A DNA stretch of 64,000 nt from Sediminicoccus sp. KRV36 (lineage in GTDB: Bacteria > Pseudomonadota > Alphaproteobacteria > Acetobacterales > Acetobacteraceae): NCBI RefSeq assembly GCF_023243115.1, contig NZ_CP085081.1, positions 1,364,001 to 1,428,000 of the forward strand, given 5' to 3'. Made by a program: the position numbers and the translations under genes. Of the stretch, positions 1 through 10,267 are shown piece by piece (position 1 is the stretch's first letter; each line of letters begins with the position of its first letter). The notes under the pieces were generated by a model that saw only the letters and a program-made list of their open reading frames with translations, made no database searches and was not told the DNA's origin.

Positions 1-1
1 C

Positions 2-1655
<1,654 letters not shown>

Positions 1656-1721
1656 CGCAGGCTACCCGAAAACCCGTATTGCCGCATCTGCTTCCTTCCA
1701 GGGGCGCAAGATGTGCAAAGC

Positions 1722-1747
1722 CATGGGCGTGGGATTCCTGGCCCATG
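1722..1747. promoter_or_regulatory. Inverted repeat in the araC-like/glsA divergent spacer
   Basis: CATGGGC at 1722-1728 is mirrored by GCCCATG at 1741-1747, a perfect 7-base inverted repeat with a 12-base spacer. It lies 53 bases before the glsA start and 67 bases before the AraC-type gene. Position suits an operator; binding is inferred only. Confidence 0.35.
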
Positions 1748-1799
1748 CACGGCCACGTCGATCCCGCTAGAAAGGGGCGGGAAGACCCTGGGGAACCGC

Positions 1800-2804
1800 A
1801 TGGATCAGCGCCTGCACGCGGCGGAAGCCGCCAGCCAAATGCCTGTCTCGACCGGGCAATTGCCGCCGCCCGAGGCCGTTCGCGCGCTGGTGCGCGAGGC
1901 GTGGGAGCGTTTTGGCAGTGTCACGGAAGGCCGCGTTGCCGACTATATCCCGGCCCTGGCGCAGACCGCCCCCGGCCTGTTCGGCCTGTGCATTGCCGGC
2001 GTGGATGGGCGAACCTTCGCCGTGGGCGATGCCGACCACGCTTTCTCCATCCAGAGCATGTCCAAGCCTTTCGTCTTTGCCCTTGTCTGCCAGGCGTTGG
2101 GCGGCGGCATCGCGCGCGAAAAGATCGGCGTGAACGCGACCGGCCTGCCCTTCAACTCGGTCATGGCGATCGAGCTGAACCAGGACCGCACCATGAACCC
2201 GATGGTGAATGCCGGCGCCATCGCCACCACCAGCCTGGTGCCGGGCGCCGATCTGGCGGCGAAATGGGTCTTCATCCGCGATGGGCTTTCCCGCTTCGCC
2301 GGGCGGGAACTGCAGATGGATGAGGACGTCCATGCCTCCGAAGCCGCGACGAACCAGCGCAACCAGGGCATCGCCCGCCTGCTGCATGGCTATGGCCGGA
2401 TGTATTCCGACCCCGATGAAGCGACCGAACTCTACACCCGCCAATGCGCCCTGAGCGTCACCGCGCGCGACATGGCGGTGATGGGCGCCACCCTGGCCGA
2501 TGGTGGCGTGAACCCCGTCACGCGGGAGCGTGTGGTGGATGCCGATCGCTGCCAGCGCGTGCTGGCCGTGCTGGCCACCGCCGGGCTCTACGAGGAATCC
2601 GGCGACTGGCTCTATGAGGTGGGGCTGCCAGGCAAAAGCGGCGTGGCGGGGGGCATTGTCACCATCGCGCCGGGCAAGGGCGGGCTTGGCGTCTTCTCGC
2701 CGCCGTTGGATGCCGCGGGCAACAGCGTGCGCGGCCAATTGGCGACGAAGTTCCTGTCCGAGCGGCTGGGCCTCAACCTCTTTGCGTCACGGCCGGTCGG
2801 GTAG
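1800..2804 (+). CDS. glsA: Glutaminase A
   Basis: Hydrolyses glutamine to glutamate and ammonia in the cytoplasm; beta-lactamase-like serine hydrolase fold. The ATG at 1800 gives 334 residues, close to the usual 305-330 of the family; the frame is open further upstream but that part shows no family similarity. The Ser-x-x-Lys catalytic motif is at residues 86-89 (SMSK). Family blocks NPMVNAGAI, ATNQRNQGIARLL and GKSGVAGGI are all present, the last with the conserved GKSGV near the C-terminus. It stands alone: convergent with the AsmA gene after 40 bases and divergent from the AraC-type gene. In some bacteria this enzyme contributes ammonia for acid survival, but that role is not shown here. 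Confidence 0.95.
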   Translation: MDQRLHAAEAASQMPVSTGQLPPPEAVRALVREAWERFGSVTEGRVADYIPALAQTAPGLFGLCIAGVDGRTFAVGDADHAFSIQSMSKPFVFALVCQALGGGIAREKIGVNATGLPFNSVMAIELNQDRTMNPMVNAGAIATTSLVPGADLAAKWVFIRDGLSRFAGRELQMDEDVHASEAATNQRNQGIARLLHGYGRMYSDPDEATELYTRQCALSVTARDMAVMGATLADGGVNPVTRERVVDADRCQRVLAVLATAGLYEESGDWLYEVGLPGKSGVAGGIVTIAPGKGGLGVFSPPLDAAGNSVRGQLATKFLSERLGLNLFASRPVG

Positions 2805-2844
2805 CGCATCGCCGCACCGGCGTTGGGGCCGGTGGCGAGCCGCC

Positions 2845-5214
2845 TCAGCGCCGCCCGCCCAGCAGCCCGCCCAGGCCGCGGAACACCTCCTGCACGGGGG
2901 CCTGCAATTCGCGCGGCACCAGCGGGATGATGGTGGCGGTTGGCTGGGCCGGCTCACGGCCGGCCTGGCCGAGGCGCGCCTGGCGCAGCTGCGCGGCGCA
3001 ATCCGCATCGCCCTCGCCCCGGCGGAGCCATTCCACGGTGCTGCTGCGCCAGAGCCGGTTGGCGACCGTATCGCCGACCACCTGGGCCAGCGCCTGCCCG
3101 GGCTCCACCCCCACGCGCGGCGCCGCCAGGGTGCCGCCAATGCCGACCGGTGCGCGCATCGTGGCACCCAGCACGCGCAAATCAGGCCGCAGCTGTGCCG
3201 CCAGGGTTTCGTTCCGCAGGTTGATGGCCAGCGTGCCGGTGATGCGCCCGGCCGAGCTTTCCAGCAGCAATGCCTCGCTCTGCAGGAGGCCTTCCTGGCC
3301 GGTCAGGCTGAGGGCGAAGCAGCGAATCTCCACTCCCTCGGGCGGCGCACGGCCCATCAGCAGCACGCGGGTCAGATCCGGCCCGATGCGCAGCATGCCC
3401 GTGCGCGAGAGGCGCCCCTCGACCATGGCAAGGCCCCCCGAACCGCTGAGGCTGGCCGCCAGCGCCCGGGTGGTGACGCCGCGCGCACGCAGGTCCAGCG
3501 CCACCTCGACCGGCCCCTGCACGCCGATGCCGGCCCCCAGCTCCCGCCGGATCGCCGCAAAATCGAGCCCATGCCCGCCGGACCGCAGTGTAAGACTGGC
3601 GCTCGGCGGTTCGCTGGCCACATCCCAGCCGATGCGCCCGCTGATCGGCCCGCCGGGCGTGGTCACGGAAAAACCAGCCAGCTGCAGCCGCCCGGCCGCC
3701 AGCGTTGCCTGGGTCCGCAGGGCGCGCCAGGTCAGGCCCATGGCGACCATGCGCTCGGCGCCGAGGTCGAGCGTGGCATCGAAGCCGCGCAGCGGCGCGA
3801 CCGGCAAGGCGAGATCGGGGATGATGCGACCCCCGGCCCGCGGCGCCGCCGGGCCGGAAGGCAGCAGCGCATCCAGGTCCAGCTGCGTGAATTGCAGCTG
3901 CCCGCTCAGCCTCGGCCGCGCCGCCCAGCCAATCTCCAGCGCGCCTGTCGCCGCGATGCCGGTGGCGGTGAGCCGGGCATTGGCCCAGCGCAGCGCAGCC
4001 GGCCCCGTGCGGGACAGCCGCCCCCGTGCCTCCACCTGATGCAGCGCCGGCAAATCCAGCCCCAGCAGCGGCCCAAGCGGGGCCAGGGTTGGGGCCGTCA
4101 GCGTCACCTCGAAGGGGGCCGCGCCCAGGGGATTGGTCCAGGTGAAGTGCCCCGTCGCGGTCAGGCGCGCCGCACCGGCCGAGAGCCGCGCCGATACGGG
4201 CATGGGCCCGCTCGGCGCAAAGGCCACGCGAGGCGAAGGCAAGGTGAGGGCGAGCGAGGCGCGCTGCCCGCCGCGCTCCCCCTCGGCCGTAAAATGCATC
4301 GGCTGGTCCAGTGCGGCCGCACTGAGGGCGGCGTTGGCGATGCGCAGCCCGCGCGATGGCTCCGAAGCGCCGCTGCGGATGGTGATGTCCGTGAGGCGCC
4401 CGCCAGGGCCAAGCTGCGCCGTGCCGGTCAGCGGGCCAAGGCTGGGCAGGTTCGCACCGCTGCCCAGCAGCGCCATCAGCCGCGCCGGCGAGGCGACCTG
4501 CGCCGAGAGCGCCAACCCCCAGCCCGCATCACTGAGGCGCCGCGCGACCTGGCCCTCGGCCGTGAGGCGAAAGCCCTCGCCCGTGATGGTCGCGTTGAGG
4601 GGGGAGCGTGGCTCGGAGAGCAGGCCGATGCGGCTGTCCAGCTGCATCGCTTCCTCGCCCAGACGGACACGGCCCTGGAATTGCAGCGTTCGCCCATCGG
4701 GCAGGCGGCGGAAATCCAGCGCCTGGATGCCGAGCGGGCTGGGCAGGCCATCGGGCAGATGGATGCGCGAGGTCTCGATGCGCAGCGCGTCCAGCGCCAA
4801 GCCGCCGCCGGAGCCGCCCTCCGTACTCGCGCTGAAGACCCAGTTGGGCAGGCCATCGGCATCGCGTTCGAGCCAGAGTTCGGCATTGGCGAGAACAAGG
4901 TCCCGGACTTCGATCTCGCCGCGCAACAGGGCGCGCAGGGCGAGCTTCACCTCCAGCCGCCCGACGCGCGCGAAATTCGGCTGCGCCCCGCCTGGGACAT
5001 TGGCGATGCGGGCATCCAGCACGGTGATGTGCGGCGGCAGGCTGAGGGAGAGGGTGATGCGGCCCAGTGTCACCGCGCGCCCCGTCGCTCGCTCCAGTGC
5101 GGCATCAAGCTGGGCCGTCAGCGCGCCGCGCTCCAGCGCGGCCTGGAACAGCAGCGGCGCGGCCAGCAGCAGGAGCAGCAAGCCCCCCAGGCCCCAAAAG
5201 AGGAAGCGCTTCAT
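2845..5214 (-). CDS. AsmA-family protein, last gene of the antiporter train
   Basis: A 789-residue envelope protein. One N-terminal membrane segment (about residues 4-20, FLFWGLGGLLLLLLAAPLLF) is followed by the AsmA-type start (TGRAVTLGRITLSLSLPPHITVLDARIANVPG). A long beta-rich region follows, ending in the C-terminal AsmA block (VEGRLSRTGMLRIGP, then IGGTLAAPRVGVEPG). AsmA proteins are inner-membrane-anchored periplasmic proteins linked to outer-membrane and lipid homeostasis. The ATG at 5214 overlaps the TGA of the antiporter gene (ATGA at 5214-5211), so it is probably translated by coupling. The frame is open 180 codons further upstream, but that is antisense-type sequence inside the antiporter gene. 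Pairing of AsmA with a Mrp operon is unusual. Confidence 0.88.
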   Translation of the reverse strand: MKRFLFWGLGGLLLLLLAAPLLFQAALERGALTAQLDAALERATGRAVTLGRITLSLSLPPHITVLDARIANVPGGAQPNFARVGRLEVKLALRALLRGEIEVRDLVLANAELWLERDADGLPNWVFSASTEGGSGGGLALDALRIETSRIHLPDGLPSPLGIQALDFRRLPDGRTLQFQGRVRLGEEAMQLDSRIGLLSEPRSPLNATITGEGFRLTAEGQVARRLSDAGWGLALSAQVASPARLMALLGSGANLPSLGPLTGTAQLGPGGRLTDITIRSGASEPSRGLRIANAALSAAALDQPMHFTAEGERGGQRASLALTLPSPRVAFAPSGPMPVSARLSAGAARLTATGHFTWTNPLGAAPFEVTLTAPTLAPLGPLLGLDLPALHQVEARGRLSRTGPAALRWANARLTATGIAATGALEIGWAARPRLSGQLQFTQLDLDALLPSGPAAPRAGGRIIPDLALPVAPLRGFDATLDLGAERMVAMGLTWRALRTQATLAAGRLQLAGFSVTTPGGPISGRIGWDVASEPPSASLTLRSGGHGLDFAAIRRELGAGIGVQGPVEVALDLRARGVTTRALAASLSGSGGLAMVEGRLSRTGMLRIGPDLTRVLLMGRAPPEGVEIRCFALSLTGQEGLLQSEALLLESSAGRITGTLAINLRNETLAAQLRPDLRVLGATMRAPVGIGGTLAAPRVGVEPGQALAQVVGDTVANRLWRSSTVEWLRRGEGDADCAAQLRQARLGQAGREPAQPTATIIPLVPRELQAPVQEVFRGLGGLLGGRR

Positions 5215-6830
5215 GGCGCGGCACCCGCCATGACGAGGCCAAGGAGGACGGCAATGCCCAGCAGCGCCAGGCCCGCGCTGGGCCAGGCGCGCAACACCGC
5301 CTCGATCCGGCTGGCGCGCTCGGTCAGCGGCGGGGCCAGGCGGCTCGCGCCGCGCTCGGCAAAGACCAGCAGATCGCCCTCGGGCGGGCGTGGCAGAAGG
5401 CTGCCCCAGCGGCGCAGGGCCAGGGCCAGGCCGATGCCCAGCAGCACAGGCCAAAGGGCCGGCCAGAACTTGTCGCTCATGCCGGCGGGGGCCAGCACCC
5501 AGGGCAGGGTCAGGGCGGCCGCGGTCATGACGGCCCAGGGCAGGATCAACCCGGCTGCCGCGCGCGCCTCCGGGGCGGAGGCCATGCCCAGGCGGAGCCT
5601 TCCGGCGAAATGCAGCATCAGCATGGTGGTCCCTGCGGCGGAGAAGGCCGCCAGCCAGCCCAGCAACCCCGCGCCCAATTGACCCTTCGTCGCTTCCTTG
5701 GCCAGGGCGCCGCCCGTGAAAGGCAGGCCGCCGAAGCTGAACACCAGGAGCAGCACCGGCCCCATCACCCACCAGAGCCGGCGGCCACCGGTAGCATAGG
5801 CCACACCCACGCCCAGAAACAGCGCGCCCTTGGCCAGGACATGATGTGACGCATAGAAGGCGCCGCTCATCGACGCGGTCCCGTCGCCTGCCGCCAGGCC
5901 GAAGCCGAGTGCTGCCATCACCACGCCCATCTGGCTGACGCTGGAATAGGCCAGGATGGTCTTGGGGTTTTGCTGCGTGATGCCCAACGCCACGCCGTAG
6001 AAAGCCGTGAGGAAGCCGAGCACGCCCAGCGTCTCGCCCCAGCCGGCGATGCCACCCTCGAAGGGCAGGAAGCGGATCAGGCCGATGATGCCCGCCTTGA
6101 TGATGGCCCCGCTGAGCACGGCCGAGGCCGGCATGGGGGCGGCAGGATGCGCGAGCGGCAGCCAGACATGCAGCGGTGCCAGCCCCGCTTTCAGCCCGAA
6201 GCCCAGCAGCAGCAGCAGGATCGTGACATCCCGCACGGGCGAGCCGGGAAGGGCCGCCACGGCGTCGCTGATGGCCAAGCTCTGGCCCGGGATATGCACG
6301 GTGAGGAGCGCGAAGGCAAAGAGAAGAAACACCTCGCCCAACACGGCGAGGGCCAGGTAGATCGCTCCGGCGCGGCGCGCGCGGTCGGTTGCGTCATGCA
6401 CCACCAGCCCGTAGGCGGCGAGGCTGACGAGGGCAAAGCTGAAGTAGAAGGTGACAAGGTCCCCCGCGACGAAGACGCCAAGGCTTCCCGCCAGGGTCAG
6501 CAGCCACCAGCCGGCGAAACGCGCGGCCTCCGGCTTCTGGCCCAGATAGGCCTTCGCGTAGGCCCCCGCGGCAGACCAGAGCAATGCGGCCACGCCAAGC
6601 AGGACCGCCGCGGGCGCATCCAGCCTGAGCGTCAGTTGCAGCCAGTCCGCGTAGATCACCAGCGGCGGCTGCCCCAACGCCAGCAGCGCGGCGGCGAGGC
6701 CGGGCAAGGGCGCCCAGACAAGCAGCCCGGGCAGCCGCGCCCGCCCGCGCGGCGTCACCTCGCTCACCAGCAGGCCGAGCGGGACGAGGATCGTCGCCAG
6801 CAGCAGAAAATGGGCGAGGGCGGGCATCAT
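5211..6830 (-). CDS. NuoL/MrpA-like proton-conducting antiporter subunit
   Basis: A 539-residue membrane protein of the complex I antiporter-like family, with roughly 14 hydrophobic helices. The conserved core is clear: GLKAGLAPLHVWLPLAH, then SGAIIKAG, then ILAYSSVSQMG and HHVLAKGALFLG. These carry the Lys and His residues used for proton transfer. It is a second large antiporter-type subunit beside MnhD and probably takes the place of the N-terminal part of MrpA, since no full-length MrpA is present. The start is the ATG at 6830, where ATGATG overlaps the TGA of mnhD. It overlaps the AsmA gene downstream. Confidence 0.85.
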   Translation of the reverse strand: MMPALAHFLLLATILVPLGLLVSEVTPRGRARLPGLLVWAPLPGLAAALLALGQPPLVIYADWLQLTLRLDAPAAVLLGVAALLWSAAGAYAKAYLGQKPEAARFAGWWLLTLAGSLGVFVAGDLVTFYFSFALVSLAAYGLVVHDATDRARRAGAIYLALAVLGEVFLLFAFALLTVHIPGQSLAISDAVAALPGSPVRDVTILLLLLGFGLKAGLAPLHVWLPLAHPAAPMPASAVLSGAIIKAGIIGLIRFLPFEGGIAGWGETLGVLGFLTAFYGVALGITQQNPKTILAYSSVSQMGVVMAALGFGLAAGDGTASMSGAFYASHHVLAKGALFLGVGVAYATGGRRLWWVMGPVLLLVFSFGGLPFTGGALAKEATKGQLGAGLLGWLAAFSAAGTTMLMLHFAGRLRLGMASAPEARAAAGLILPWAVMTAAALTLPWVLAPAGMSDKFWPALWPVLLGIGLALALRRWGSLLPRPPEGDLLVFAERGASRLAPPLTERASRIEAVLRAWPSAGLALLGIAVLLGLVMAGAAP

Positions 6831-8302
6831 CGGCCGATCAGCACCAGGCCGAAGGCGCCGAGCGGCAGCAGGCCCAGCAGCACCGAAATCACGGCCAGGC
6901 CCAGGGCCACACGCTCCTGCGCGAGATCCACCGGCACCATGGGGAAGATTGGCGCGGCGCGCGCCCGCATCGCGGCGCTCAGCACGCGGAACACATAGCC
7001 GCCGGTGAGCAGGCCGCCCGCCACGATCACCAGCGCCCACCACCATTGGCCGGAGTCCAGCGCGGCCTGCAACAGGAGCCATTTCGCGGTGAAGCCGCCG
7101 CTTGGCGGGATGCCCATCAGCGAGAGGCCGGCCAGCCCGAAGGCCAGGACGGACAGGGGGGCGATCCGCGCCGCCCCCTGCAATTCCGCGATGCGGTCAT
7201 GCCCCATGGCGCGGGCGATGACGCCGGCGGCCAGGAACATCGCCGCCTTGGCGAAGGCATGGCTGATGGCCTGCAAGGCGCCGCCGGTCCAGGCGCGCTC
7301 GGCGATCTCGCCTGCGCTGCCCGCCACCAGCGGGAACATCAGGAACAGATAGCCGATCTGCGCGACGGTGGAATACGCCACCAGCAGCTTCAGCCGCGCC
7401 TGGCGAAGCGCCACCAGGCTGCCGAAGAGGATCGCCGCCGCCCCCAGCAGCGCCAGGATGGGCGCCACGGCCAGCAGCAGCGCGGCCGGCATCACCCAGA
7501 ACCACAGCCGCAGCAGCAGCACATAGGAGGCCTTGACCACCAGGCCCGAGAGCAGCGCACTGGCGGCCGGCGGCGCCCCCGCATGCGCGGCCGGCAGCCA
7601 GAGATGCAGCGGAAACAGCGCCATCTTGCCCAGCAGCCCGACGGTCATCAGCGATGCCGCGACGATGGTGGCTGCATCGGCCCGCGCGGCGCGCGCCAGC
7701 AGCAGGATGTCCAGCGTGCCATAGGCGCCATAGAGCAGCGCCGTGCCGAGCAGATACAGCACCGAGCCGATCAGCGCGAACAAAAGATAGCGCAACTCCG
7801 CCTTGAACTGCGTGGCCTTGCCATCGAGGCAGGCCAGCGCCAGGGCGCCGAAGGTGAGCATTTCCAGCGCCACGAACAGGTTGAACAGGTCACCGCCCAG
7901 GAAGGCCGCGTTCAGGGCGGCCCAGAGCGCCAGCAGGAAGCACCAGAAGGCCAGCGAGGCACGGGCTTCGGGGGCATGGAGCGGCGTGCGGTAATCCGCC
8001 CGGGCGAAATAGGCGATGGCGCCGATGATCAGCGCCGTGGTCAGCAGCATGGCGGCAGCCAGCCCATCGGCGCGCAAGGCTAGCCCCAGGGGCGGCGCCC
8101 AGCCCCCCACAAAGGCCACCACGGGCGCCTTGGCATGCAGCACGCCCGCCAGCAGCACCAACGCCATGGCGAGGCCCACCGGCATGAGCCAGAGCGCGAT
8201 CCGCTCCGGCGCGCGGCCGCCCAGCGCGAAGCCCAGCAGCAGCCCGGTGACCGGAACCACCACCAGCAGCACCAGCAGAAATCCGCCCGCCGTGGCTTCC
8301 AT
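6827..8302 (-). CDS. mnhD: Na+/H+ antiporter subunit D (MrpD/MnhD)
   Basis: A 491-residue proton-conducting subunit of a Mrp-type cation/proton antiporter in the inner membrane. Family blocks are present: FVALEMLTFGALAL, GKMALFPLHLWLPAAHAGAP, LLSGLVVKASY, YSTVAQIGYLFL and AISHAFAKAAMFLA. The start is the ATG at 8302, giving MEATAGGFLL. Upstream lie two further ATG codons at 8319 and 8336, each opening a five-codon reading frame that stops (see the 17-base repeat entry). The original coupled start with mnhC was probably the one at 8336. The 3' end overlaps the next gene by ATGA. Confidence 0.92.
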   Translation of the reverse strand: MEATAGGFLLVLLVVVPVTGLLLGFALGGRAPERIALWLMPVGLAMALVLLAGVLHAKAPVVAFVGGWAPPLGLALRADGLAAAMLLTTALIIGAIAYFARADYRTPLHAPEARASLAFWCFLLALWAALNAAFLGGDLFNLFVALEMLTFGALALACLDGKATQFKAELRYLLFALIGSVLYLLGTALLYGAYGTLDILLLARAARADAATIVAASLMTVGLLGKMALFPLHLWLPAAHAGAPPAASALLSGLVVKASYVLLLRLWFWVMPAALLLAVAPILALLGAAAILFGSLVALRQARLKLLVAYSTVAQIGYLFLMFPLVAGSAGEIAERAWTGGALQAISHAFAKAAMFLAAGVIARAMGHDRIAELQGAARIAPLSVLAFGLAGLSLMGIPPSGGFTAKWLLLQAALDSGQWWWALVIVAGGLLTGGYVFRVLSAAMRARAAPIFPMVPVDLAQERVALGLAVISVLLGLLPLGAFGLVLIGR

Positions 8303-8340
8303 CAGTGCGTGGCTTCCATCAGTGCGTGACTTCCATCAGG
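8292..8340. repeat. 17-base tandem repeat at the mnhC/mnhD junction
   Basis: Units GTGGCTTCCATCAGTGC at 8292-8308 and 8309-8325 are identical; a third partial copy (GTGACTTCCATCAGG) follows from 8326. On the coding strand each unit gives TGATGGAAG, so a stop overlaps the next ATG three times in a row: mnhC stop/ATG 8336, stop/ATG 8319, stop/ATG 8302. Two five-codon frames (MEVTH, MEATH) therefore lie between mnhC and mnhD. Confidence 0.9.
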
Positions 8341-8629
8341 GCGGCGCCTCGTCTTCGGCGATGGTCGCGGCGCCGGTGATCTGGAACAGCCGAAGCACCA
8401 GCACCAAGGCCAAGGCTGTCGCCGCGAAAGCCACCACCAGCCCGGTGATGACCAGCGCCTGCGGCACCGGGTCCACCACCGCGCCGCGCCGCGCCATCAC
8501 GCCGAACAGCAGGAACACCCCGCCGCCCAGCAGGTTGAAGGCCAGGATCTTGCGCAGCAGCGCCGGCTGCGTCACCAGGCCGTAGAGCCCCAGGGCCACC
8601 AGCGCCGATCCGGTCAGGCCGAAGATCAT
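8336..8629 (-). CDS. mnhC: Na+/H+ antiporter subunit C (MrpC/MnhC, NuoK-like)
   Basis: A 97-residue protein with three membrane helices, of the NuoK/MrpC family. Conserved pieces: LRKILAFNLLGGGVFLLFG and the segment DPVPQALVITGLVVAFAATALAL, which matches the family DPLPQALVLTAIVI block. Length is slightly shorter than typical MrpC (~110-115). The start at 8629 overlaps the preceding gene by ATGA and the stop overlaps an ATG of the repeat before mnhD, so it is tightly embedded in the antiporter operon. Confidence 0.92.
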   Translation of the reverse strand: MIFGLTGSALVALGLYGLVTQPALLRKILAFNLLGGGVFLLFGVMARRGAVVDPVPQALVITGLVVAFAATALALVLVLRLFQITGAATIAEDEAPP

Positions 8630-9573
8630 GGCGCGCGCCTCCCGCCGCCCTCTGGCGGCCCGGCCACCATGAGGATGAGGGCGGCTGCGACGGAGAGCGT
8701 CATCGCGCCCTCGATCAGCAGGATCAAGGGCTTCGCCAAGCTGGGCGGGTAAGCCAGGAATCCGTCGGCGATCACGAAGCCCAGCAGCCCCACGCCGATG
8801 AAGGCCAGCGGCCCTGCCACCACCGCCCAGCGCAGTCCGCGCGCGCTGGTGGGCGGCAGCCGCCAGAGCCCAGCCACCCAGGCCAAAATCCCCATCGCCG
8901 CCAGGATGGTGCCGCCCTGGAACTTGCCGCCCGGCGCATCCGCACCGACCCAGGCGACATAGATGCCGACGACAATGCCGATCGGCGGCAGCACCCGCGC
9001 GAGCAGGGAGAGCGGTCCACTGGACTGCACCGGAAACACCGGCCCCGGCACGCCGCCCCAGCGCCGATCCGGCGCCATGGTCCAGATGGCGAGCACGGCA
9101 AAGACCAGCACCACCGCCTCCAGCAGCGTATCCAGCCCGCGATAGGCCATCAGCACGCCGGTGATGGGATTGGCAACGCCAAGTGCCGGCAAATGGCGTG
9201 CTGCCTCGGCCGCGAGGCTGGGCGCGGGCTCAGGCAGGGTCACCACCGCCGCGGCCAGGCCGATGCCGACCACAGCGCAGAGCAGCCCCGCCGCGATGCG
9301 TTGCGGACCGCTGGGCGTGGCCGCATCAATCTCCGCCTTGCCGCCACGCAGCCGCACCACGGCAAAGAGCAGGATCACGCCCGTCGCACCCGCCCCCAGG
9401 GCGGCCTCGGTCAGCGCCACATCCACCGCGCCCAGCCGCACCCAGACCAGGGCGAGCAGCAGCCCGTAGGCCACGAAGCCGATCACCGCCGGGAAATTGC
9501 CCCGCACCGCGAGCGTCCAGACGGCAACGCCGATCACCGCCAGCGCGAGGCACAGATCCAGCACCAGGCTCAC
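8626..9573 (-). CDS. mnhB: Fused DUF4040 (MrpA C-terminal/MbhD type) and MnhB subunit
   Basis: A 315-residue membrane protein made of two parts. Residues ~1-80 match the DUF4040/MbhD block (GFVAYGLLLALVWVRLGAVDVALTEAALG). A middle helix pair (ANPITGVLMAYRGLDTLLEAVVL) resembles MbhE. Residues ~180-305 match MnhB/MrpB (GIYVAWVGADAPGGKFQGGTI). In classical Mrp systems the first part is the C-terminus of MrpA; here it is split from the NuoL-like part, which is a separate gene at 5211-6830. ATGA overlaps occur on both sides. Confidence 0.88.
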   Translation of the reverse strand: MSLVLDLCLALAVIGVAVWTLAVRGNFPAVIGFVAYGLLLALVWVRLGAVDVALTEAALGAGATGVILLFAVVRLRGGKAEIDAATPSGPQRIAAGLLCAVVGIGLAAAVVTLPEPAPSLAAEAARHLPALGVANPITGVLMAYRGLDTLLEAVVLVFAVLAIWTMAPDRRWGGVPGPVFPVQSSGPLSLLARVLPPIGIVVGIYVAWVGADAPGGKFQGGTILAAMGILAWVAGLWRLPPTSARGLRWAVVAGPLAFIGVGLLGFVIADGFLAYPPSLAKPLILLIEGAMTLSVAAALILMVAGPPEGGGRRAP

Positions 9574-9863
9574 TGCGGCGGCCCGGAGCGCCGGATGCGC
9601 TCAGCGATCATCTGCGTCGCCGTGGCGCCGGCCAGCAGGACCAGCAGCCAAACCAGGATGAGCTTGAGCGCGGCAAGCCAGCCGCCGGCCCAGGGCAGCA
9701 GGCCAAGCACGATCAACCCCAGGCCCAGGCTATCCGCCTTGGTCAGCGCATGCAGCCGGCTGAGCGGATCGGGGAAGCGCAGCAGCGCCACGGTGCCGGC
9801 GATGAAAAACACCACGCCGACCGCGATGGTGATGCCGCTGAACAGGGCCAGGAACAGGCTCAT
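9570..9863 (-). CDS. mnhG: Na+/H+ antiporter subunit G (MrpG/MnhG)
   Basis: A 97-residue protein with three membrane helices. The family signature is visible: GTVALLRFPDPLSRLHALTKADSLGLGLIVLG, matching the GxxRFPDxxxRxHAxTKxxTLG block of MrpG. Start at 9863 overlaps mnhF by ATGA and the stop overlaps the DUF4040-MnhB gene in the same way. It is a structural subunit of the antiporter complex. Confidence 0.93.
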   Translation of the reverse strand: MSLFLALFSGITIAVGVVFFIAGTVALLRFPDPLSRLHALTKADSLGLGLIVLGLLPWAGGWLAALKLILVWLLVLLAGATATQMIAERIRRSGPPQ

Positions 9864-10123
9864 CGCTCGCCCAGCCCGCGCGCCGCGAGCACGAAGGCGA
9901 CCGAGGCGAAGGCGCCGAGCAGCGCCAGCACCAGGGCCACATCCACGACGCCGGCCATCCCGGTGGCCACCGCGACCAGCAGAAGTGCCGCGATGCAGCC
10001 CGAGCAGAGCAATTGCGCGGCCATCATCCGGTCCGCCGCGCCCGGGCCGCGCAGGGCGCGATAGAGGCCGGCCAGCGCGGCCAAAAGGATAAGGCCGGCG
10101 GCCAGCAACAGCGCTTCCGTCAT
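9860..10123 (-). CDS. mnhF: Na+/H+ antiporter subunit F (MrpF/MnhF)
   Basis: An 87-residue protein with three helices, of the MrpF/PhaF family. The conserved LYRALRGPGAADRMMAAQLLCS and DVALVLALLGAFASVAFV stretches are present. It is separated from mnhE by a 144-base gap holding two strong hairpins, the only real gap inside the antiporter train, and overlaps mnhG by ATGA. Confidence 0.92.
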   Translation of the reverse strand: MTEALLLAAGLILLAALAGLYRALRGPGAADRMMAAQLLCSGCIAALLLVAVATGMAGVVDVALVLALLGAFASVAFVLAARGLGER

Positions 10124-10203
10124 CGGCGGCTTTCGAGGCGATTTACCCCTCGCCCCCGGCGGAAACCGAAGGTCTTCTGCACCTTCATCGGTGTCCGGAG
10201 ATG

Positions 10204-10252
10204 CAAGAACCTGAGGTTCTTGCCGGGGTGCTCGAGGGGCAGCGCCCCTCGA
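10204..10252. repeat. Two perfect hairpins in the mnhE-mnhF gap
   Basis: CAAGAACCT/AGGTTCTTG at 10204-10222 form a 9-base stem with a single-base loop. TCGAGGGGC/GCCCCTCGA at 10232-10252 form another 9-base stem with loop AGC. No T-run follows, so an RNA processing or attenuation site, or a REP-like repeat, is as likely as a terminator. Confidence 0.7.
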
Positions 10253-10267
10253 AACCCACCCAAGCCC

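Noticed and set aside
2530..5682. Plus-strand open frame of ~1050 codons
   Set aside because: It is antisense to the AsmA gene; composition is repetitive Arg/Gln/Gly as expected from high-GC shadow frames, and no family is recognisable.
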